Below are positions 1-4,934 of a stretch of DNA of 7,623 nucleotides, piece by piece; position 1 is the first letter of the stretch, and each line of letters begins with the position of its first letter. Below the pieces are notes generated by a model that saw nothing but the letters and a program-made list of their open reading frames with translations, was not told the origin of the DNA and did not search any database. Made by a program: the position numbers and the translations under genes. Source of the DNA: Burkholderiaceae bacterium (GTDB lineage Bacteria > Pseudomonadota > Gammaproteobacteria > Burkholderiales > Burkholderiaceae); NCBI GenBank assembly GCA_022701845.1, contig JAKONS010000159.1:1-7623 (forward strand), written 5' to 3'.

Positions 1-775
1 CGGCGGGCAGCTTGCGGGCGTCGAGGAACAGCATGTCTTCCGGCGTGCCGTACACCGGGTAGATGTAGGGCGGCGCATAGGTGCGGCTGCCGACGATCTC
101 GGGCTCGAAATAGCCGGTGACCACGCCGTCGGGGCGGCGGTCGTCGTCGCGGATCTGGTAGGCCGAGAAATCGTTCTCGAAGAAGGCGCGGATCGCCGCG
201 GTATTCCGGCCGTCGACCTGCAGCGCGCGCTGGCAGACGTCCTTCCACTGCGGGCCGCGGTTGGTCAGCACCTTGCAGCTGCCGATGAAGGCCGGCCAGG
301 TCTCGCTGAACTCGTCGCGGCTCCAGCCCGGCACCGCACCGAAGGCGACCGAGGTGTAGGTGGCGAGCTGGGTGGAGAAGGTGCGCGCCTGGCCGGCGAC
401 GCTGGCGCCGGAGGCGGCCGCGGTGTCGGGCCGGGCGGCGCCCGGGGAGGTGCCGGCGGCGGCACGTGGCGCCGCGACCGGGGGTGAAGCCTGCGACACG
501 GCGGCCGAGGGAGCCGAGGGAGCCGATGAAGCCGATGGCGCAGCGGTGCCGATCACGATCGGACGGCCGGCGCCGGTGCCGGCACTGCCCGGCGCAGCGC
601 TGCCGATGACGATCGGGCCGCCTGCGGCCGGTGCGGCGGCGACCGGCGGGTTGGTCTCGCAGGCGGCCAGCGACATCGCCAGCACCGCGAGCGCGGCCCA
701 GTGCAGCGGTCCCGCCGCAGGGTTCGACGTGGGCGCCGACGATACGGAAACGGAAGAAGCGACAGTGCGGAACAT
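1..775 (-). CDS. mltA: MltA-type lytic murein transglycosylase lipoprotein (N-terminal part; gene runs off the left edge)
   Basis: This reading frame opens at an ATG (bases 775-773) and stays open for 258 codons to base 1, so the 3' end, including the region expected to hold the catalytic Asp of the family, lies outside the window. MltA enzymes cleave the MurNAc-GlcNAc bond of peptidoglycan and leave 1,6-anhydro-MurNAc. Residues 24-39 form a hydrophobic segment ending in a classic lipobox, LAAC, with Cys39 as the lipidation site. Residue +2 is Glu, not Asp, which fits outer-membrane sorting. Residues 40-130 are a low-complexity Ala/Pro/Ser/Gly linker. From about residue 145 the MltA fold begins, with W160-x-x-F163-x-x-x-C167, FFENDFSAYQI (198-208) and VTGYFEPEIVGSRT (219-232) followed by YPVY. 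A GAAGG ribosome-binding site sits 5 bases before the ATG. The n-region before the hydrophobic core is unusually long (about 23 residues). The gene lies 54 bases downstream of the kinase gene, so co-transcription is likely. A role in helping the T6SS cross the cell wall is inferred from context. Confidence 0.85.
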   Translation of the reverse strand, partial: MFRTVASSVSVSSAPTSNPAAGPLHWAALAVLAMSLAACETNPPVAAAPAAGGPIVIGSAAPGSAGTGAGRPIVIGTAAPSASSAPSAPSAAVSQASPPVAAPRAAAGTSPGAARPDTAAASGASVAGQARTFSTQLATYTSVAFGAVPGWSRDEFSETWPAFIGSCKVLTNRGPQWKDVCQRALQVDGRNTAAIRAFFENDFSAYQIRDDDRRPDGVVTGYFEPEIVGSRTYAPPYIYPVYGTPEDMLFLDARKLPA

Positions 776-829
776 GGAAGCCTTCGGTTCGCGGCCGGCC
801 GGGCCCGTCGGCCCGCATCCTGCCCGGGG

Positions 830-2737
830 TTATCTCTCGGTGATCCGGAACGCGGCGGCGCCGTAGACATCGGCGCAGCCCGCCTGCGCCGGTGCGCAGA
901 CCGGCTTGCCCAGCAACGGCGTCGGGCCGTCGCCCCGCGCGGTTTCCAGGGCGGCCAGCACCGGCAGGCGGAACTGCGGGAACACGCCGTCGTTTTCGAT
1001 GCCGGTGGCGCCGAAATCGCGCTCTTGCTCGCTCACCACCACCACGAATTCGTTGGCGCCGGCCGGCCCGCCGGAGTTCATCGGCCAGGAGGCGCGCGGC
1101 AGGTTCAGCGGGGTGTCGGCGGTGACCTTGTTGTACTTGTCGAGCAGGTTGGGGAACATCAGGAACAGCTCGCCGCCGCTCGACAGCATGTAGACATAGG
1201 CATAGCCGTCGCGGCTGCTGCGCAGGCTGAAACCCAGCTTGTCGCGGCCGATGGACACCTCGGCCTTCTGCGGCGCCGCGGTCACGCCGAACGCCGGCGA
1301 CGCGCCGGCGGCCAGCGCCTGCAGCGACTGCAGCGGGGACCGCGGCGACTGCGCCGCCACCACCGGCGACGAGGGCGCCGGCGCGGGCGTCGGCACCACC
1401 ACCGCGGGCGCGCCGGCGGCCGCCGCTGCCACCGGCGCGGCCGGCGCCGCGCCGCGGCCCATCCACCAGAAAGCGCCCCCGGCGACCAGCACCGCCGCCA
1501 CCGCGCCGCCCACCAGCATCCCCTTGCCGCGACCCGATGCCGCCTTGCCGGGGGCGGCGGGCGCGGTCGTCGGCGCGATGCGGGTGGTGCCGCGCGCCAG
1601 CGGCGCACCCGGGGCCGACAGCTGCACCGTGGCGCCGTCGGCCACCGGCGACGGCGCCAGGCCCAGCATCTCGCGCAACGCATGCATCGATTGCGGCCGC
1701 GCATCGGGCCGCACCGCCAGGCCGGCATCGATGGCGGAGAGCAGTTGCGGGCTGTAGCGGGTCAGCAGCTCGGCGTTGCCCGCCAGCGGGCGGTAGCTGT
1801 CGGACATCATCCGGGCGATCGACGGCGGCGGCGACTTGCCGGTGACCGCCACATGCATCACCGCGGCCAGCGCATACACGTCGGTCCAGGGGCCCTGCGA
1901 CATGTCGGGCATCTCTGCGTACTGCTCGATGGGTGCGTAGCCCGGCTTCAGGATCACCGTCATCGCCTGGGTCTTGTCGGTGATCACCCGGCGCGCCGCG
2001 CCGAAATCCAGCACCACCGGCCGGCCGCTGCCTTCGAGCAGCAGGATGTTGTCGGGTGCGATGTCGCGGTGGAAGCACTGCGCCGCATGCATCACGCCGA
2101 GCGCCTGGGTCACGCCGTCCATGATGGCCAGCAGCCAGTCCTCGGCCACCCCGCCGGAGGCTTTCGTGCGCTCGGCCAGGGCCTCGCGCAGCGTCTCGCC
2201 GCGGTAGAACGGCATCACCATGTAGGTGGTGCCGCGCTCCTGCCAGAAGCGGTACACCTTCAGCAGCGAGGCATGGTCGAACTGGGCCAGCAGGCGCGCC
2301 TCGTTGATGAAGCTGCGCATGCCCAGCTCGAAGGTCTCGCGGTGCCGCTCCGACAGCGGCACCACCCCGCCGTCGGCCTGCCGGGTCGACAGCGACGAGG
2401 GCAGGTATTCCTTGATCGCCACCGAGCGCTCCAGCGTGTGGTCCCAGGCCTCGTACACCACGCCGAAACCGCCCTGCCCCACCACCCGGGTGATGGCGAA
2501 CTCGCCGACACGGCTGCCGATCGGCAGCAGGCTGGCGTCGTGGTGCTCGCCCGGCGCCGCCGCGGAGGCCACCGGCGGCCGGCCGGTGCCGGTCGGCGCG
2601 AACATGCCCGGCGGGCGGATCACGGTGGCGTCTTCCGGCGTGCCGTCGAAGGCCGCGGTCGGGGCCGTCCGCGGCGCGCCGGTCACGATCTTCGTGCGGT
2701 CGTCTTCGGTGTCTTCGGAAGGTCGCGGGTCGATCAC
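830..2737 (-). CDS. T6SS-linked transmembrane Ser/Thr protein kinase with C-terminal DUF4384-like domain (PpkA-like)
   Basis: This 635-residue protein probably phosphorylates Ser/Thr residues on T6SS regulators and so controls assembly, by analogy with PpkA. Residues 1-70 are an Asp/Thr/Pro-rich tail. The kinase domain spans about 78-358: glycine loop GQGGFG (87-92), ATP-binding Lys109 in VAIKEYLP, catalytic loop H223-R224-D225 with Asn230, DFG (244-246), GYAPIEQY (266-273) and a late Arg343 in RPDARPQS. All essential catalytic residues are present. The catalytic loop reads HRDIAPDN, with Ala in place of the Lys common in Ser/Thr kinases. One transmembrane helix lies at about 406-427, followed by an Ala/Pro/Val linker. 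Residues 490-600 resemble DUF4384 (SRDGYAYVYML, then LFLMFPN), expected to be periplasmic. Cys614 and Cys621 could form a disulfide. The start is a GTG with only a weak purine stretch upstream, and no ATG or better start is seen upstream in frame. It differs from PpkA forms that carry a vWA domain. The mltA gene follows after 54 bases, and tssA is divergent. The kinase call is firm; the exact target is unknown. Confidence 0.9.
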   Translation of the reverse strand: MIDPRPSEDTEDDRTKIVTGAPRTAPTAAFDGTPEDATVIRPPGMFAPTGTGRPPVASAAAPGEHHDASLLPIGSRVGEFAITRVVGQGGFGVVYEAWDHTLERSVAIKEYLPSSLSTRQADGGVVPLSERHRETFELGMRSFINEARLLAQFDHASLLKVYRFWQERGTTYMVMPFYRGETLREALAERTKASGGVAEDWLLAIMDGVTQALGVMHAAQCFHRDIAPDNILLLEGSGRPVVLDFGAARRVITDKTQAMTVILKPGYAPIEQYAEMPDMSQGPWTDVYALAAVMHVAVTGKSPPPSIARMMSDSYRPLAGNAELLTRYSPQLLSAIDAGLAVRPDARPQSMHALREMLGLAPSPVADGATVQLSAPGAPLARGTTRIAPTTAPAAPGKAASGRGKGMLVGGAVAAVLVAGGAFWWMGRGAAPAAPVAAAAAGAPAVVVPTPAPAPSSPVVAAQSPRSPLQSLQALAAGASPAFGVTAAPQKAEVSIGRDKLGFSLRSSRDGYAYVYMLSSGGELFLMFPNLLDKYNKVTADTPLNLPRASWPMNSGGPAGANEFVVVVSEQERDFGATGIENDGVFPQFRLPVLAALETARGDGPTPLLGKPVCAPAQAGCADVYGAAAFRITER

Positions 2738-2894
2738 TGCAGCGCTCGTCTCTCGGTCCGTCGGGTCGGGTGGAACACAGCGTCCGACTCGGTGAAGGAG
2801 GAGACGTGCCGTCGGCGCGGACGAGGCCGGTCGATGCTACGAATTGTGCCGCTGCGAATTGTTTTTCGCCATCCGGCAGAGGTTTTTCAGCGAA

Positions 2895-2924
2895 TTAATC
2901 CAGAAGAATCAGCGCAAAAGTCAA
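2895..2924 (-). promoter_or_regulatory. Possible sigma-70-like promoter for the kinase gene
   Basis: On the minus strand TTGACT (2924-2919) is followed after 18 bases by GATTAA (2900-2895). The -35 box matches five of six consensus bases and the -10 box only three of six. It lies in the most A+T-rich part of the intergenic region, about 150 bases before the kinase start, and would give a shorter leader than the sigma-54 candidate. It is an alternative or additional promoter. Confidence 0.25.
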
Positions 2925-2957
2925 ATATGCCTTGCAGATGTCCGGATAAACCCTCGC

Positions 2958-2979
2958 TATCGCAGCGCGGTGCGCGATA
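2958..2979. repeat. Inverted repeat TATCGC-N10-GCGATA (operator or enhancer candidate)
   Basis: Perfect 6-base arms TATCGC and GCGATA flank 10 bases. Allowing one bulged A, the pairing extends to 8 base pairs with a 5-base loop. The right arm's GCGCGAT recurs 11 bases further on (2983-2989), about one helical turn away. The centre lies about 150 bases upstream of the predicted tssA-operon start, a usual distance for an activator of sigma-54 promoters. A T-rich tail is absent, so a terminator is unlikely. Confidence 0.4.
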
Positions 2980-3048
2980 ACAGCGCGATGAACACGAGTT
3001 CTCCTCTGAAAACAGGTCTGTGGAGGGGTCCGTTGGGACGCTGGAGTG

Positions 3049-3064
3049 CGCTGAAATTGTGCCA
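3049..3064 (-). promoter_or_regulatory. Candidate sigma-54 (-24/-12) promoter facing the kinase-mltA operon
   Basis: Read on the minus strand the sequence is TGGCACAATTTCAGCG. TGGCAC is a full match to the -24 element, and GC follows GG after exactly 10 bases. The -12 element has CA where TT is preferred, so it may be weak. Transcription would start near 3038 and leave a leader of about 300 bases before the GTG start, which is long. It points away from the tssA-directed element, with 27 bases between the two. Confidence 0.3.
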
Positions 3065-3091
3065 AAACGGGACAGCATGGTGTTACATTGC

Positions 3092-3107
3092 CGGCACTTA
3101 ATTAGCT
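3092..3107 (+). promoter_or_regulatory. Candidate sigma-54 (-24/-12) promoter for the tssA operon
   Basis: The sequence reads CGGCACTTAATTAGCT. The GG (3093-3094) and GC (3105-3106) are separated by exactly 10 bases, as sigma-54 requires. GGCAC of the -24 element is intact and the GC-T of the -12 element is present. The deviations are C for T before GG and TA for TT before GC. Transcription would start near 3118, giving a leader of about 75 bases before tssA. Sigma-54 control of T6SS operons is known in several proteobacteria. No experimental support is visible here. Confidence 0.45.
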
Positions 3108-3192
3108 CTTGTCTGCCACTAACGCGGCGCTCATGTTGCTTATGCCCATCGTGTCGTCGGTATCGGTATCTTTCACATGATCGATTGCTTAC

Positions 3193-4302
3193 ATGGATAA
3201 ATCGGCGATCGACGGGTGGCTGGAACCGCTCGCCGAAGACACCACCGGCGAAGACCTCGAGTACGACCCGACGTCGCTGGAGCTGAGCCAGGCCGCCAGC
3301 GGCCGGCCGGAGACCCAGTTCGGCGCCGCGGAGCCGCCGTCGTGGACCCTCACCCGCGAGCTCTCGGTCAGCCTGTTCGAGCGCACCCGCGACCTGCGGG
3401 TGGCCATGCTCTGGTGCCGCGCCAACGTCAACCTGGAAGGCCTCGAAGGCCTGGCCCCCGGCCTGGTGCTGCTGCACGGCCTGATGGACCGCTTCTGGGA
3501 CACCCTGCATCCCCGCCCCGACCCCGACGACGGCGACACCTTCGCGCGCATCAGCGCGCTGGGCAGCCTCGATTCGCTCGACGGCCTGCTGGGCGATGTG
3601 CGCAACGCGCAGATCGTGGTCGATCGCCGCCTGGGCGGCCTGCGGGTGCGCGACGTGGAAGTGGCCCTGGAGCGCCTGGCACCCCGGCCCGACGAGCCCA
3701 ACCACAGCCCCGGCCAGATCCAGGGCATGCTGGGCGAATACCCGCCCCTGACCGAGCGGGTGCGGGTGGCGCTCGACGAATCGCTCACCGCCCTGAAGGC
3801 GCTGCAGAGCCTGATGAACGACCGCTTCGGCACCGATGCCGCGGTCGATGTGAAGGCGCTGCGCCTGATGCTCACCGCGGTGCAGGGCGTGGTGCCCTCG
3901 GCCGATGCCGCCCAGCCTGAGGGCGCCGCCGACGACGCCGATGAAGGCGATGCGCACGACGCCGATGCCGGCGGCTACGCGGGCGATGCCACCGACGACG
4001 GCGATGCCGGCGGCGCCGCCGACGCGGCACCGCCGGCCCGCGCCCCGGCGGCCGCGCGGCGCTCCGGCGGCGGCATGACCAGCATCGAGAACCGCAAGGA
4101 CGCGGTGCGCGCCATCCAGATGGTCTGCGCCTACCTCGACCGCTACGAGCCCACCAGCCCCGCCCAGCTGCTGCTGCGCCGGGCCGAGCGCCTGATCGAC
4201 AAGAATTTCCTGCAGCTGGTCAAGGACCTGGCCCCGGAGGCGGTCGCCGAGATCGCCCGGATCATGGGCGTCGATCCCGAGAGCCTCAACGAGGACGCGT
4301 AA
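3193..4302 (+). CDS. tssA: T6SS baseplate/cap protein TssA (short TssA1-like class)
   Basis: TssA contacts the baseplate and the growing distal end, and coordinates Hcp tube and TssBC sheath polymerisation in the cytoplasm. The protein has 369 residues, close to short TssA1-type proteins and well under the long class of over 500. The N-terminal ImpA_N-type domain is seen from residue 5 (WLEPL) through GEDLEYDP, the stretch around AMLWCRANVNLEGLEGLA, and FWDTLHPRPDPDDGDTFAR. Residues 236-294 are a low-complexity Ala/Asp/Gly, strongly acidic linker that turns Pro/Arg-rich at its end. The C-terminal domain (about 296-369) carries the IENRKDAVRAI stretch, PTSPAQLLLRRAERL and NFLQLVKDLAPEAV, typical of the family. 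The ATG at 3193 is fixed by an in-frame TGA at 3178-3180 and by family fit at the N-terminus, yet no Shine-Dalgarno sequence precedes it. It is the first gene of the rightward operon, with tssB 106 bases downstream. Confidence 0.93.
   Translation: MDKSAIDGWLEPLAEDTTGEDLEYDPTSLELSQAASGRPETQFGAAEPPSWTLTRELSVSLFERTRDLRVAMLWCRANVNLEGLEGLAPGLVLLHGLMDRFWDTLHPRPDPDDGDTFARISALGSLDSLDGLLGDVRNAQIVVDRRLGGLRVRDVEVALERLAPRPDEPNHSPGQIQGMLGEYPPLTERVRVALDESLTALKALQSLMNDRFGTDAAVDVKALRLMLTAVQGVVPSADAAQPEGAADDADEGDAHDADAGGYAGDATDDGDAGGAADAAPPARAPAAARRSGGGMTSIENRKDAVRAIQMVCAYLDRYEPTSPAQLLLRRAERLIDKNFLQLVKDLAPEAVAEIARIMGVDPESLNEDA
3898..4074 (+). repeat. Low-complexity acidic linker with internal repeat in tssA
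   Basis: This coding stretch encodes residues 236-294 of TssA, almost entirely Ala, Asp and Gly, then Pro, Ala and Arg. An 18-base unit encoding DADAGG (3958-3975) recurs as DGDAGG (3997-4014), 39 bases or 13 residues later. It probably grew by slippage or unequal exchange. It links the N-terminal and C-terminal TssA domains and is expected to be disordered. Confidence 0.7.
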
Positions 4303-4408
4303 GCGGCCGCCGGCCATGCAGCACCCACCCCTTTCCTTCCCCCGACATCGGTTCGCCTGCTCGCCGCGGCGCCCGACTTTCCTGTTTTAGACCTAGCGGA
4401 GATCCACC

Positions 4409-4909
4409 ATGGGCAGCAGCCAGAAGTTCATCGCGCGCAACCGCGCGCCCCGCGTGCAGATCGAATACGACGTCGAGCTGTACGGCGCCGAGAAAAAGAT
4501 CCAGCTGCCCTTCGTGATGGGCGTCATGGCCGATCTCGCCGGCAAGCCGGAGGACCCGCTGCCGGCGGTGGCCGACCGCAAGTTCCTGGAGTTCGACGTC
4601 GACAACTTCGACAGCCGGATGAAGGCGATGAAGCCGCGCGTCGCCTTCACCGTGCCCAACACCCTCACCGGCGAAGGCAACCTGTCGGTCGACCTCACCT
4701 TCGACAACATGGAGGACTTCTCGCCCGCCGCGGTCGCCGCCAAGGTCGACGGCCTGAGCAAGCTGCTCGAAGCGCGCCAGCAGCTGTCCAACCTGGTCAC
4801 CTACATGGACGGCAAGGGCGGCGCCGAGGAGCTGATCAACAAGGTGCTGAACGACCCGGCCCTGCTGCAATCGCTGAGCGCCTCGGCCAAGCCGGCCGAC
4901 CAGGCCTGA
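4409..4909 (+). CDS. tssB: T6SS contractile sheath small subunit TssB (VipA/ImpB)
   Basis: TssB pairs with TssC to build the cytoplasmic contractile sheath around the Hcp tube. The 166-residue length is usual for the family. The sequence shows the family N-terminus (SSQKFIARNRAPRVQIEYDVE), the segment LPFVMGVMADLAGKP at about 34-48, the FLEFDVDNFDSRM stretch with MKAMKPRVAF after it, and the helical C-terminal part (VDGLSKLLEARQQLSNL, then GAEELINKVLNDPALL). Together these are diagnostic of TssB. GGAGA lies 6 bases before the ATG and supports this start. The gap from tssA is 106 bases with no terminator-like hairpin seen, and tssC follows after 25 bases, so tssBC are clearly one unit. No oddities were seen. 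Confidence 0.97.
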   Translation: MGSSQKFIARNRAPRVQIEYDVELYGAEKKIQLPFVMGVMADLAGKPEDPLPAVADRKFLEFDVDNFDSRMKAMKPRVAFTVPNTLTGEGNLSVDLTFDNMEDFSPAAVAAKVDGLSKLLEARQQLSNLVTYMDGKGGAEELINKVLNDPALLQSLSASAKPADQA

Positions 4910-4934
4910 ACCCCCCGACACCGGAGCTTTACCC

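Larger units (their letters stand above)
2738..3192. other. Divergent regulatory intergenic region between kinase and tssA
   Basis: This 455-base gene-free stretch separates the two divergent operons. It is clearly richer in A+T than the flanking genes, especially at 2840-2960 and 3050-3110. It holds two opposed sigma-54-like elements, one possible sigma-70-like promoter for the kinase, an inverted repeat at 2958-2979, a small GTCC/GGAC inverted repeat at 3028-3039, and repeated CGAATT words (2840, 2855, 2890). Open frames inside it do not look like proteins. No RNA gene or mobile-element end is recognisable. Confidence 0.75.

Noticed and set aside
701..2980. 759-codon open frame on the plus strand across the kinase gene
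   Set aside because: It is antisense to a kinase with all catalytic motifs. Its translation is Arg/His/Gly-rich, low in recognisable structure and typical of a shadow frame in high-GC DNA.
3078..3091. TGG...TTGC near-match to a sigma-54 promoter
   Set aside because: GG and GC are only 9 bases apart. Sigma-54 is strict about 10, and a correctly spaced element lies just downstream.
2844..3101. 85-codon plus-strand frame in the intergenic region
   Set aside because: It has no ribosome-binding site and no recognisable domain, lies in A+T-rich regulatory DNA and overlaps both sigma-54 candidates.
2887..4317. 476-codon minus-strand frame spanning tssA and the intergenic region
   Set aside because: It covers both the regulatory region and tssA on the opposite strand, and its composition is that of a shadow frame.
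4303..4408. Possible terminator or promoter between tssA and tssB
   Set aside because: The NotI-like GCGGCCGC palindrome is too short and has no T-tract, and no convincing -35/-10 or -24/-12 pair is seen. Read-through is more likely.
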